Source: an uncultured Planctomycetaceae bacterium (GTDB lineage: Bacteria > Planctomycetota > Planctomycetia > Pirellulales > Pirellulaceae). From it: DNA of 64,000 nucleotides. The number at the start of each line of letters is the position of its first letter. The first letter of the stretch is position 1. Of this stretch, positions 25,752-34,755 are shown piece by piece. Both the position numbers and the translations under genes were made by a program. The stretch is taken from the NCBI GenBank assembly GCA_903863885.1, contig CAIPEB010000449.1:1-64000 (forward strand). The letters run 5' to 3'. A model generated the notes under the pieces. That model ran no database searches and was not told the DNA's origin. It was given only the letters and a program-made list of their open reading frames with translations.

Positions 25752-28700
25752 ATGTCGCCACGTCGTCGTTTTCTTCGCAAGACCGAACGGCCCGGAGTCG
25801 CTCCGCTGGAGGAGCAGTTCTGGCCGGTGATGCTGGCCGTCTTTGCGTTTGCCGCGTTTCTGATGGGAAGCGTCCTGGCCTACCTGCCGCTTCACGGGAG
25901 TCCCTGGTATCGAGCCGCTTCCACGTGGCTGTTTGCGATTCCCCTGGCGGCTTGCGTGGGGATTTGGGTTTTGCGACACGTGCCGGCCCGGACCGTGCGC
26001 CGCAGCCTGCAGTTGTCGCTGGTGCTCTGCCTGCTGGCTCACGCCGCTTTGCTGGCCGTTTCCATGCGGGCGCGCGTCTTCGGTCAGGCGGTCATTCCGA
26101 ACAAAGCGTTGTCGGCCGTGCCGGTCTCGCTGCCGCCGCGCGTTTTCGTGCCGGAATACACGGACATTCAATTGGCCCATCAGGACCAGCGGAAAAAGAA
26201 ACTGCTGCAGTCCCTCACCGTCTCGTCGGCCTCGCCACGGAACGCGGACGTTGCCCCGCCTGAAGCCCATCGGCAGCCTGTCGCCGAGAAGATGCAGCCC
26301 CTTCCCGAGGCCGAAACGAAAATCTCGCCCGATCTGCACGAAGTCCCGCGGGCGGTTCCGATGGATACCGTGCCACGGCAGGGTGAGCGGCCATCGCTTT
26401 CGAGCCGTCAACCCGCGGCGGCGCGGCCCCGGGAAGACGCTTCGGTCAAGCCGTCGGCGCAGGCCGACGATCCGCAGAAGTCCGGGGCGGAACTTGCACC
26501 TCGGACTCTCGACCCGAAAACGCCGTCGACCTCACCTGTTCTGACCAAAGGGCCGCAATCCGATCGCATGGATCGATCGGCTGAACTGGACGTGCATGCG
26601 GCGGAAATCGCGCGATCGAATCCGCGGGAGAGAGACCGCGTGGAACAGCCCGATCCGGCCAAAACCGATTCCCCGAGAGTCGCCTCGCGACAGCCTCGTA
26701 TGGCCCGGCGCGAGGACACGCCTGGTGACTCGGCGGCGCCGCCCGTGGCGGCTCGAATGGCCGATCCGGCTCCGGCGTCGAATCTCGCGCCGGCGCCCGC
26801 ATTGCCCCGGCGCCAGCAAAGTGCGGAAAGCCCGCGGCAGGACAGCGCCTTGCGGCTCGCGGATAATCCCAGCGTTGCCGGCCCGACGGTGTCGCCGACG
26901 CCTTCTCGCCGCACGCCGCCGGCCCCTGTGCCAACGTTGAAACCCGACGATGCGGCAGCAGCGCGGCCGAGTCGAACTGCGGCAGCGAATCCGATCGCGG
27001 CCTCTCCGAAAAACGTCGAAAGCCCGACGGCAGGTCGGACCTCCGAGGGAGCCACACCGGATCGCGCTGAACCGGGGCAATGGTCGCTCGCACGATCGAC
27101 TGCCGGAGCGGCCGGATTGGGGACGTCTGCCAACCTCGATCGCGCGGCGCCCGCCGCCGAGAGCCCGGCTCTGGAAGCATCCGGGGCGGCCCGCAGAAAA
27201 GAGGCAACGCAGGAGACGCCGCCGGGGGCGGCCCTGGCTCCCAGCCAGATCAGCCGCGCCCGGAGATCCGTTGCCACCGGGCCGACGCCGGGAGCCTCAT
27301 TCAGGGTCAATACGCCGGATGGAGCGACGCACGCAGCCGATGAATCGCTCGAGAAGCTGTCGGCGCGATCGAGCGCGTCGGTTTCCCGATCAGACTCGAA
27401 CGCCAGGTCGTCGGAGTTAACCGCGGCTCTGGGCGCAATCGATGTGGATACGGGGCCGACTCGTATCGTCCGCGAAGAGGGCAGGGGGCGGGGCAGCGGA
27501 GGTGGACAGCCGTTGATTAATCCTCGAACGGATTCGCCCGCGGAAGCTCAGCGGCGTCCCGGCGGCCAACCCCGGATGGCAATCGCCACGGAAGTCGCAG
27601 GGGCAGCTCCCGCGGCACCGTCCGGATCGGGAGGCGGTCAGCCGCTCACCGCTCCCGCGTCGGACCTGTCGCGATCCAGCGCGCCGAGCGGATCGGCTGC
27701 GATGCCTGAGTCGCCCGCGGCGGAACACGAGCACATCGGCGGATTGGCTGCGGGCGGCGACGCACGGCTTCGAAGCGATGCAGGAACGGGCGGCGGTGAA
27801 GGACTGCCGCAGGTGCCCGCCTCGCCCCTCGCCGGGACCGTTCGATCACGTCCGGGGGCGGCGGAACCGCAGATCGATACCGAGGCTCGCGAGGCACTTT
27901 CGCCGTCCGACGCTGTCGGGGCCGGGATGGCCCGCGAGGAATCTGCCAATCCCGTGACGGCCGACGTCGGACGGCTCTCGCAAGAATCGAACTCGGCTCT
28001 GTCGGCGGATCGGGCGGCGGAAATCGGCCCGGGTGGAATGGGAGACCGTGTGGAGTCGCACGTCGGGTTGGACGACCGTCGCGCCCTTCCCGACAACCCG
28101 CAAATCAGTTCCCGAAACTCGCGGTTTGTCCGGCCTGAATTCGGCGGTCCCGCCAAGAGCAATTCCACGCCGTCCATCGCCGCCGAGCCGTTCCGGAAAC
28201 GCATGCTCCGCACGGCGGGCGATGGTCCGGTTCCTGCCTCGTCTCAGGCGCCGGGGCCCCAGACTGAAGAAGCCATCGAAAAAGGACTGGACTTCCTGGC
28301 CAGATACCAGCAGCCCAACGGAAGCTGGAGCCTGCAGACGTTCCGGGAAGACGCGACCATCGTCAGTGACACGGCTGCGACGGGCCTCGCGCTGCTCGCC
28401 TTTCAAGGTGCCGGATACACGCACCGCGATCACCGCTATGCCTCGCAGCAGGCTTCGGCAATGCAGTACCTGATCGACAATCAGAAAGCGGACGGAGATC
28501 TTTATCTTCCGCAGGACGATCCGTCCAATCGCAGCGCGTGGCTTTACAGCCATAGCATTGCCGCGCTGGCAATGTGCGAAGCCTATGGGATGACTCAAGA
28601 CGATAACTTGCGGCAGCCTGCGCAGCTTGCGGTCGACTTCATCGCCAAGTCCCAGGATCCCGTCTACGGAGGCTGGCGTTACAACCCCGGATCGGGAGCC

Positions 28701-29297
28701 GATACTTCGGTCACCGGCTGGATGATGATGGCTCTCAAGAGCGGGGAACTGTCCGGTCTCAAAGTGCCGTCTCGCACGTATGAACGGGCTCGCCGATGGC
28801 TCGATTCGGCTCAGCAATCCCAAGAGCAGCCGCACCTCTACCGCTACAATCCGTTCGCTCCGGACACTGCCGCACAGCGCCACGGTCGAAATCCGACTCC
28901 CACCATGACCGCTGTCGGCCTGCTGGTACGTCTCTACGATGGCTGGCGGAGGGACCGGGAATCCATGGCTCAGGGGGCCAGATACCTGCTCGAAAACCCG
29001 CCCGCATTGGGGACTGCGAAACAGCCGAAACGCGATACTTATTACTGGTACTACGGGACTCAGGTGATGTTCCACATGGGAGGAGAATACTGGGACACCT
29101 GGAACCGGCACCTGCACCCGCTGCTGATCGATTCCCAGATTCAGGAAGGGACACTGGCGGGGAGCTGGAACCCGCGCGGAACCATTCCCGATCGCTGGGG
29201 CACGCAGGCCGGGCGAATCTACGTCACGACCATGAACCTGCTGTCGCTCGAGGTCTACTACCGCCACCTGCCGCTGTACGAGAATACGGCCAGGTGA
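25752..29297 (+). CDS. TonB/TolA-like spanning protein with squalene-cyclase-type alpha/alpha-toroid head
   Basis: An 1181-residue protein in three parts. Residues about 1-105 hold three hydrophobic segments (23-46, 54-76, 85-103), predicting a periplasmic C-terminus. Residues about 130-835 are Pro/Ala/Ser/Arg-rich and low-complexity, like an extended linker across the periplasm. Residues about 838-1180 are a prenyltransferase/squalene-oxidase-repeat toroid with QW-like motifs (QQPNGSW, QDPVYGGW), SDTAATGLALLAFQGAG, CEAYGMTQDD, GSGADTSVTGWMMMALKSG and LLSLEVYYRHLPLYEN. The catalytic DxDD of squalene-hopene cyclase is not seen, so enzymatic cyclase activity is unlikely. Position after TolQ- and TolR-type genes suggests it is the force-transmitting arm of that motor. 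Confidence 0.8.
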   Translation: MSPRRRFLRKTERPGVAPLEEQFWPVMLAVFAFAAFLMGSVLAYLPLHGSPWYRAASTWLFAIPLAACVGIWVLRHVPARTVRRSLQLSLVLCLLAHAALLAVSMRARVFGQAVIPNKALSAVPVSLPPRVFVPEYTDIQLAHQDQRKKKLLQSLTVSSASPRNADVAPPEAHRQPVAEKMQPLPEAETKISPDLHEVPRAVPMDTVPRQGERPSLSSRQPAAARPREDASVKPSAQADDPQKSGAELAPRTLDPKTPSTSPVLTKGPQSDRMDRSAELDVHAAEIARSNPRERDRVEQPDPAKTDSPRVASRQPRMARREDTPGDSAAPPVAARMADPAPASNLAPAPALPRRQQSAESPRQDSALRLADNPSVAGPTVSPTPSRRTPPAPVPTLKPDDAAAARPSRTAAANPIAASPKNVESPTAGRTSEGATPDRAEPGQWSLARSTAGAAGLGTSANLDRAAPAAESPALEASGAARRKEATQETPPGAALAPSQISRARRSVATGPTPGASFRVNTPDGATHAADESLEKLSARSSASVSRSDSNARSSELTAALGAIDVDTGPTRIVREEGRGRGSGGGQPLINPRTDSPAEAQRRPGGQPRMAIATEVAGAAPAAPSGSGGGQPLTAPASDLSRSSAPSGSAAMPESPAAEHEHIGGLAAGGDARLRSDAGTGGGEGLPQVPASPLAGTVRSRPGAAEPQIDTEAREALSPSDAVGAGMAREESANPVTADVGRLSQESNSALSADRAAEIGPGGMGDRVESHVGLDDRRALPDNPQISSRNSRFVRPEFGGPAKSNSTPSIAAEPFRKRMLRTAGDGPVPASSQAPGPQTEEAIEKGLDFLARYQQPNGSWSLQTFREDATIVSDTAATGLALLAFQGAGYTHRDHRYASQQASAMQYLIDNQKADGDLYLPQDDPSNRSAWLYSHSIAALAMCEAYGMTQDDNLRQPAQLAVDFIAKSQDPVYGGWRYNPGSGADTSVTGWMMMALKSGELSGLKVPSRTYERARRWLDSAQQSQEQPHLYRYNPFAPDTAAQRHGRNPTPTMTAVGLLVRLYDGWRRDRESMAQGARYLLENPPALGTAKQPKRDTYYWYYGTQVMFHMGGEYWDTWNRHLHPLLIDSQIQEGTLAGSWNPRGTIPDRWGTQAGRIYVTTMNLLSLEVYYRHLPLYENTAR

Positions 29298-29425
29298 TCG
29301 GCCAAATTCGGAGTCTCCACGCCCTGGATATCGCCAAGGCACTGGTTCCGATTGACGCTGGAGCCAATTCACCGGGGGCCGATTGCCGGGGGAAGCGGGC
29401 AATTTGTCTGCCTGGCTGATTTGGA

Positions 29426-29866
29426 TCAGGAAGCGACGGGTTGAGGATTCAGCAGGCTGAGCGTCATCGCGCGAAACACGGGTTCCAGGCGGTCGAATTC
29501 GCGATCCTCGGCCTGCCACAGAATCAGCACGGTCCTGCCCAGTGCCCTTGCGGCAAGCACGCGGGAATCGACGACGAAATCGAGGCAATAGAAGCACATG
29601 TCGTAGCCCAGCGACTCGATTTCCCCGAATCGCTCTTTCAAGGCCGATGACTCGATGCCTTCGTATTCGCCCTCCATCGACTTCAAGACGGCATCCACCA
29701 GTGATCCCGGATCGCGTTCGGATTCGTAAACGTTCAGCGACCAGAACGCACTCTCGGGACTCTGGACCGACAGCGAGAACCCGTCGCGACTTACCTCTTC
29801 GTCCGTGATCTGCCAGTTTTCCGGGTACAGGAATCGAATACCCGACTTATCGTAACAAGCCGTCAT
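29426..29866 (-). CDS. hypothetical protein, PsbP/DUF1795-like fold
   Basis: A 146-residue protein; the ATG at 29866 follows a GGGG-rich purine stretch and removes an unlikely basic extension. The pattern starts IRFLYPENWQITDEE, continues FSLSVQSPESAFWSLNVYE and ends FRAMTLSLL, as in small PsbP-like or DUF1795 proteins, where an alpha/beta sandwich starts with a Tyr-Pro-x-x-Trp motif. No signal peptide is seen. Function unknown. It converges with the toroid gene (129 bp between stops). Confidence 0.6.
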   Translation of the reverse strand: MTACYDKSGIRFLYPENWQITDEEVSRDGFSLSVQSPESAFWSLNVYESERDPGSLVDAVLKSMEGEYEGIESSALKERFGEIESLGYDMCFYCLDFVVDSRVLAARALGRTVLILWQAEDREFDRLEPVFRAMTLSLLNPQPVAS

Positions 29867-30531
29867 TGGCCTAATCCCCTTGGCGCGTTTCCGTGGCGAG
29901 TTTTCTTGCTTCGCCGCTGGGTGTGATCGCATCGTGTCTGAAACAACTCAGCCCATCCTAGCACGGCGAGGTGCGATCGGAGAATCCGGGAGTTGTCCTG
30001 CCGCGTCGCGTCCTGAAATGTCGAGCCCGGTAGTGCCGGAGGGTTCCTGCCGGTCAGACCGCTTGCCCCGCTGGCAAAGTAGTCTTTTGCCCGATGTCGT
30101 TACCTGCGTTGTATGGTCAGTTTGCGGAGAGTGGGTGTTCTGTGTAATTCTTCGATCTTGTTTCATTTCTGGTCTTCTGATATCGTCCTGCCCCGAATTG
30201 GGGCGGCAAATCGCGAGTTGAATTGCCGCGTCGAATTGATATCCGCCGATGAAGACAAACGAGGGCGAATTCTTGGCGATGGCCTTTCGCTCGCGACAAA
30301 AGGGGATCTGTCCGGGCTGGCAAAGCGTTTTATGTTGTTATGGCGATGGATATTGCGATTGTGTTCCACTGGCAGAGCCAGTGGCACACAGTAACAAGAG
30401 TCAACGTATAGTCTTGGGGCGTTTTATCAGGCCAGGATCTGGCTCGGGGCTGAGCGCTTTCCCGGCACGGAAGCCGGGGAGGGTTTTGCCGGAAGGTAAT
30501 CGCGTGCGGCGACCGGCAGCAATTCGCATGG
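29867..30531. other. 665-bp divergent intergenic region with one palindromic element
   Basis: The longest gene-free stretch here. It contains the third copy of the 17-bp palindrome (30367-30383). Short open frames inside have no ribosome site or family resemblance. AT-rich patches at 30100-30260 may hold the promoter for the TPR lipoprotein gene. I see no tRNA, riboswitch or terminator. Confidence 0.4.
30367..30389 (-). repeat. interspersed palindromic element, copy 3
   Basis: The 23-bp CACTGGCAGAGCCAGTG plus GCACAC is identical to bases 16496-16518 of copy 2. The palindromic core is 30367-30383. Unlike copies 1 and 2 it is single and lies in a divergent region, 150 bp before the TPR lipoprotein gene. 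Confidence 0.8.
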
Positions 30532-31512
30532 ATGAGCGTCCGCATGGGTGAGCGTCGACGAATCGCGGATGGGTTGAACCGCAGGCCGGAGGGGCCTTGC
30601 GCGTCGTCCCGCGCCGTCTTGACGCTGCTGGTGCTGCTGATTGTTTTCACGCCTGCCTGTGCGACCCTTCGGCGGAACCGAACGGCCGATCCAATTCTGA
30701 CGTCGCGTCAGCTTGCCTTGCGCGGCGCTGACGCAGTTCAGCAGAAGCGTTTGGACGAAGCTGCATCGCTGTTCGAGGGAGCCATTGCGGCTAATCCGGC
30801 CGACGAGCGGCCGCACCGGCAGTACTCGGAGGTGCTGTGGCAGCGAGGCAGACGTGACGAGGCGATCCGACAGATGGAGGAGTCGCTGAGGCTGTCGGCA
30901 GGTGATCCCGAGGTTCGAGTCAGGCTGGGGCAGATGTACATGGATCGGGGGGATCTGGAGCAGGCCTGGAATCAGGCGACCGCTGCGTCGGCCGCACACC
31001 GCCAACTGGCTTCTGCCTGGGCGCTGCGCGGCGATATCGAGAATCGCAAAGGGCGGATGGATGAAGCTCTGACGAGCTACCATCGCGCATTGTCCTTTGA
31101 GCCTCGGATGACCCAGGTACAGATTGCCGTGGCGGAGATTTATCGGAAGCAGAACAACCCGCAACGGGCGTTGGCCACGCTGCAATTGATGGAGGAGCAA
31201 TACGGAACGGAGCCCGTTCCGCCGGAGGTTCTCAAACTGCAGGGGCTCGCCTTCAAAGCTCAGGGACGTTACCGTCAGGCGATCCGATCTCTGGCGCTTG
31301 CCTCTTCCGCAGATCCGTCGGACGTGGAATTGCTGTATCAGTTGGCGGACGCCCATTTTCAGAGCGGCGACCTGACCAATGCCGGACTGGTTGCCCAGGC
31401 GGCCCTGGCCCAGAACCCGAATGACGAAGCGAGTCGGCGGATTCTGGCGGACGTGCAGGCCAGTCAGCAGCATCTCACGGCGGGGCTACATCCCTCGGTT
31501 CGCGGGTACTGA
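30532..31512 (+). CDS. TPR lipoprotein
   Basis: A 326-residue protein, with ATG at 30532 or 30544. A basic N-region and hydrophobic stretch end in FTPACATL, a lipobox-like signal. Six or so TPR units follow: AASLFEGAIAANPADERP, AIRQMEESLRLSAGDPEV, ALTSYHRALSFEPRM, ALATLQLMEEQYG, AIRSLALASSADPSD and AGLVAQAALAQNPND. It is likely anchored in the envelope as a protein-binding scaffold. It converges with the ABC-2 permease gene. No enzymatic motif is visible. Confidence 0.8.
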   Translation: MSVRMGERRRIADGLNRRPEGPCASSRAVLTLLVLLIVFTPACATLRRNRTADPILTSRQLALRGADAVQQKRLDEAASLFEGAIAANPADERPHRQYSEVLWQRGRRDEAIRQMEESLRLSAGDPEVRVRLGQMYMDRGDLEQAWNQATAASAAHRQLASAWALRGDIENRKGRMDEALTSYHRALSFEPRMTQVQIAVAEIYRKQNNPQRALATLQLMEEQYGTEPVPPEVLKLQGLAFKAQGRYRQAIRSLALASSADPSDVELLYQLADAHFQSGDLTNAGLVAQAALAQNPNDEASRRILADVQASQQHLTAGLHPSVRGY

Positions 31513-31543
31513 TCCGTGCCGGGCCGGCCTGGCTTCCGTCGCT

Positions 31544-33439
31544 CTATTCTTCGCCGGCAGTTTTCGTTCGGCCCATGGCGATATCGAATTCGCTGAGCGC
31601 AGGTATCAGCATGGCCGCCGTCGTGAACCCGTAGGTCACCGCAATTACCAGAAAGACGGTCAATTCCCGATTGCGCAGCACGAAGCTGACAATCGCGAAG
31701 AACGTGGCCAGCGGCAGCAGCAGCGAAGCCCAGAAGATGGCTGACGAAGGATTCCGGCTTCCCAGGGCGACGTACAGCCCAATGCTGCCGCCCATGATGA
31801 ATGCAAGAAACGGGGTGAGCTGCGTCTGGAATGACCCGCTGAACGAAATCATCATCACGATGCAGGTCACGACGCCGACAAACAGGAAGAAGACTGCGCC
31901 GAGGCTGACACTGATGGCCGTTCGCGAGTTGGCGTAGGTCACTCCGCAGTGGATCCCGAGCATGCTGACGAACAAGTCCATTACGAGCAGTCCCGCGACG
32001 AGATAGGCCAGATTCTCCGCCGTCAGACCGCCTCGCCACCAGACATAGAAACACAGCACCAGCGGAAGGAGGATCATCTCCTTCGTGATCCACATGATTC
32101 CGCCGAGTTTTCCGAACACGAACTCGGTGGGGGAAAGATCCGTCACCAGCAGCAGATCGAGTGCCTGGCCGTCGCGTTCATTCGTGATCGAATTCACGGC
32201 CAGGGCGTTGATGATGACGAGGCTGGCCAGAAAGAAGGGCGCGAGGGCTTGCGTGGCTGAGGGGATCGCCGACGTCAGCCCGGTTCCGTCCTGGTCCAGG
32301 CTGGCGGGCAGATAGCGGGACAGGCTGGCCCAGGCCATGGCGAACAGGGCCAGGTAGCCCAACCGAATGATCAGCACTTTGCGACCGTAAGCCCAGGTGC
32401 AGATTTCGCGCCACAGGATCGGATTGTCCCACACTCGCCGGGTGCGGTTTTGCGACTTGCGTTGTCGCGCATCGACGTGTTCGGCTCTGGCGGCTTCAGC
32501 CGCATCGCGAGCGGCTGCGGGCACGGCTTGGCCGCCCGACGCCTGTTGTCCAGCCAACTCCACGGCATCGTGTTCCGCGCCCCAGATACTGGCTCGCTCG
32601 GCTTCTTCGGTTTGGATAATCCGGACGTCCCGTGACGGATTCCATACCCGGACGCGCGCGATGGACCAGGCGTTCATCAGGGCGGCCAGGAGCAGCGAGG
32701 CGGCGACGTAGGCCAAGGATCCATCGCCGAGCGGGCCGAGTTCGGAACTGCCGGCAATTGCGGGACGCGATGCGACCAGCACGGCCCGCAACGGGCTGAG
32801 CGCCGTCGCGGCCGTCTGGCAGGACACGCCTCCCACTTCCCGGAACAGAAGTCCTGCTTGGATTGCCTCGCAGAACACCAGCCAGATCACGAGTACTAGA
32901 GCGGTCAGCGACAAAGTCTGGAACGTCTTTTCCCGCCAGAGCGCCAGCATGGAGCCGAGGCTTCCGGCGGCCAGGACGGTTGTCAGTGTGACGAGGATCA
33001 CGATCGCTACCTGACTGATCGAGATCCCGCCGAACAGCACGGCGAGCATGAACAGGGGAACGCCCGCGGCCAGCATGACCAGCACATCCAGCAGGCTGGC
33101 GAAAAGTTTGCCCAGCACCAGTTCCGAGTTGTTCAGCCGCGTCATCAGCAGAAGAATGAGAGTGCGCCGGTCCTTTTCCTGGGCAACCGCACCGGCAACA
33201 CCGAATGCTGCGAGGAAAATCAGCAGTGCCAGTTGGAACGGTGCGAGAATCTGGAACAGGACCGAGCCGAACCGAGCCATGTCGCCTACGTTCCGGATAA
33301 TCTGCGTGCCCGCGACGACGAGCCATGCGGTCCAGAAAACGATCAGGAGGACCATCACGTAGACGGCGCGGTACGCAAAGTGGCGGGCGCGGCGCGGCGT
33401 GGTGGCCGCTTCGCGGGTAAAGACGGGGCCTACAAACAA
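31544..33439 (-). CDS. ABC-2-type permease, two fused transmembrane halves
   Basis: A 631-residue integral membrane protein. Residues about 20-270 hold six hydrophobic segments with the ABC-2 pattern (GVAGAVAQEKDRRTLILLLM between helices 2 and 3). An Ala/Glu-rich cytoplasmic linker with coiled-coil character covers about 280-330. A second six-helix half follows (330-625) with the matching motif ALAVNSITNERDGQALDLLL. Both halves carry the ExxxxRT/GxxLDLLL-type coupling helix, so it may be a complete permease dimer on one chain. No ATP-binding subunit is encoded nearby. The substrate is unknown. Confidence 0.82.
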   Translation of the reverse strand: MFVGPVFTREAATTPRRARHFAYRAVYVMVLLIVFWTAWLVVAGTQIIRNVGDMARFGSVLFQILAPFQLALLIFLAAFGVAGAVAQEKDRRTLILLLMTRLNNSELVLGKLFASLLDVLVMLAAGVPLFMLAVLFGGISISQVAIVILVTLTTVLAAGSLGSMLALWREKTFQTLSLTALVLVIWLVFCEAIQAGLLFREVGGVSCQTAATALSPLRAVLVASRPAIAGSSELGPLGDGSLAYVAASLLLAALMNAWSIARVRVWNPSRDVRIIQTEEAERASIWGAEHDAVELAGQQASGGQAVPAAARDAAEAARAEHVDARQRKSQNRTRRVWDNPILWREICTWAYGRKVLIIRLGYLALFAMAWASLSRYLPASLDQDGTGLTSAIPSATQALAPFFLASLVIINALAVNSITNERDGQALDLLLVTDLSPTEFVFGKLGGIMWITKEMILLPLVLCFYVWWRGGLTAENLAYLVAGLLVMDLFVSMLGIHCGVTYANSRTAISVSLGAVFFLFVGVVTCIVMMISFSGSFQTQLTPFLAFIMGGSIGLYVALGSRNPSSAIFWASLLLPLATFFAIVSFVLRNRELTVFLVIAVTYGFTTAAMLIPALSEFDIAMGRTKTAGEE

Positions 33440-33928
33440 GCGGAGCTCCTCAAGTCATGGTTGGCGGTCCATCCAGTATAGATACGGCCAACGCCTTCTG
33501 CCGAGCGGTAGGCCCCGTTTCCGGAAAAGTCTGCGGCTGTGCCTTGCACGAAAAGTCCGGAGTCCGGAGTCTGGAGTCTGGAGGAAGACAAATTTCTATG
33601 GGTTGCGGGCCGGTCTCCCTACCGGTCCGGCTTCGTGGTCAACTCCTGTGTGGCGGCCGCCCCCCTGTGTTGCTTTCGTGCCGTTTCACTACAATCTGTA
33701 CGCGAACTCCCGAGCAGAGGTTCGTCTCCGGGCGGGGGGCGACGGCGACCGTTCGGAACCGGGTGAGTCCAGCGAAAGCAGGACGGGCCAGGAATCAAAC
33801 CGTCAATTGAGCAAAACGCACTTTGCATGTCCGCGCGGGACTGGCGGACTTTTTCCCGTAATCGGCATCTGGCGAAAGGGAATTCGCGTTGCGCCGATGT
33901 TCGACCTTTTCATGTAGGGGATGGTGGA
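33440..33928. other. 489-bp divergent intergenic region with heptad array
   Basis: Upstream of the ABC-2 permease gene (leftward) and the LTxxQ gene (rightward). It contains a 7-bp tandem array at 33554-33585. No gene is supported; open frames are short, Arg- and Gly-rich and lack ribosome sites. Confidence 0.4.
33554..33585 (+). repeat. heptanucleotide tandem array AGTCYGG x4
   Basis: Four 7-bp units, two AGTCCGG then two AGTCTGG, followed by AGGA. A related array in opposite orientation lies at 34557-34588, and the two bracket the LTxxQ gene. Confidence 0.85.
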
Positions 33929-34396
33929 ATGAAGAGTCTGGCTCACAAGTTCGTTCTGGCAACGGTGGCCTTGCTGATTGCGCTGCCGCTGTGCGCTGCG
34001 GAAGGCAAGAAGGGCGGCAAGAAGGGCGGACCGAGGGGAATCGTCGCTCAACTCAAGGAGAAGCTCGAGGGCGCCAGTCTGACTGAGGAGCAGAACGGCA
34101 AAGTGAAGGAAGTTTTCGAAAAGTACACCGACAAGATTGCCGACGCGGAAAAGGCGATCCCGGCCGAACTAAAGAAGTCGATGGGCGACGCCCGCAAGAA
34201 GGCCGTTGAGGAAGGCAAGAAGGGCAAGGAACTCGAAGAGATCGTACGCAAAGATCTGACAGACGATCAGAAGGCCGCGTTGGGCAAGTTGGAGGAACTG
34301 GGACGTACGTTGCGCCAGGAAATCCACGCGATTCTGACCCCGGAACAGCGCGACAAGATCGGGCTGAAAGTGGGAGGCAAGAAGTCGGCGAAGTAA
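33929..34396 (+). CDS. small exported LTxxQ (Spy/CpxP-like) lysine-rich protein
   Basis: A 155-residue protein. The ATG at 33929 is preceded by GGGGATGGTGGA; a clear signal peptide follows (LATVALLIALPLCAAEG). The mature part is very Lys/Glu-rich and helical. It contains LTEEQN (about residue 51) and LTDDQKAALGKLEEL (about 110) and ends LTPEQRDKIG, the LTxxQ motif of the Spy/CpxP periplasmic chaperone family. A Lys/Gly-rich head (GKKGGKKGGPRG) is unusual. A periplasmic chaperone or scaffold role is likely but unproven. It sits alone between heptad arrays. Confidence 0.72.
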   Translation: MKSLAHKFVLATVALLIALPLCAAEGKKGGKKGGPRGIVAQLKEKLEGASLTEEQNGKVKEVFEKYTDKIADAEKAIPAELKKSMGDARKKAVEEGKKGKELEEIVRKDLTDDQKAALGKLEELGRTLRQEIHAILTPEQRDKIGLKVGGKKSAK

Positions 34397-34497
34397 GGTC
34401 GTCCGGTTCGAGGGTCCATCCGGGTGATTCGAATTCGGGCTCGGTGCCCCCCGGGGTACCGGGCCCGTTCGCATTTCGTGCGTCCGCCGCCGGATGC

Positions 34498-34542
34498 CGG
34501 TAGTCGGTGGTCGGTAGTCGGTGGTCGGTGGTCGGTGGTCGG
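34498..34542 (+). repeat. heptanucleotide tandem array CGGTRGT x6
   Basis: Six 7-bp units (CGGTAGT, CGGTGGT, CGGTAGT, then three CGGTGGT) plus a partial CGG. Pure tandem repeat in the 3' flank of the LTxxQ gene; it has no spacers, so it is not a CRISPR. Confidence 0.9.
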
Positions 34543-34556
34543 ACCGATGTCCGATT

Positions 34557-34588
34557 TCCTCCGGACTCCGGACTCCAGACTCCAGACT
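34557..34588 (-). repeat. heptanucleotide tandem array AGTCYGG x4, inverted
   Basis: On the minus strand it reads AGTCTGG twice, AGTCCGG twice, then AGGA: the same two unit types as 33554-33585 but in swapped order. The opposite orientation suggests a duplicated mobile repeat rather than simple slippage. The 359-bp gap 34397-34755 is otherwise empty of genes. Confidence 0.85.
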
Positions 34589-34755
34589 TCTTCATGCCAG
34601 ATACAAGGTAGACTGTCGCCGAGCGAAATACGGAGTACAGTGGATCCATCAGGGCCGAAGCGGATCGGCGGCCCTGAACGGAGCGTTCCCACGCGGGGCG
34701 GCGTTCAAGCTGGTCCGTGAACTGGCGAAACCGGAATCACCCTGGCGCCTTTCCC

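Noticed and set aside
25752-29297. Squalene-hopene cyclase
   Set aside because: The toroid repeats fit but the DxDD catalytic motif was not seen, the protein is membrane-anchored with a long disordered stalk, and it is far longer than the cyclase.
29867-30531. Small protein-coding genes in the long intergenic stretch
   Set aside because: Frames are short, lack ribosome sites and overlap the palindromic element; no domain recognised.
34498-34542. CRISPR-like array
   Set aside because: The units are seven bp long and directly abut without spacers, so it is a simple tandem repeat.
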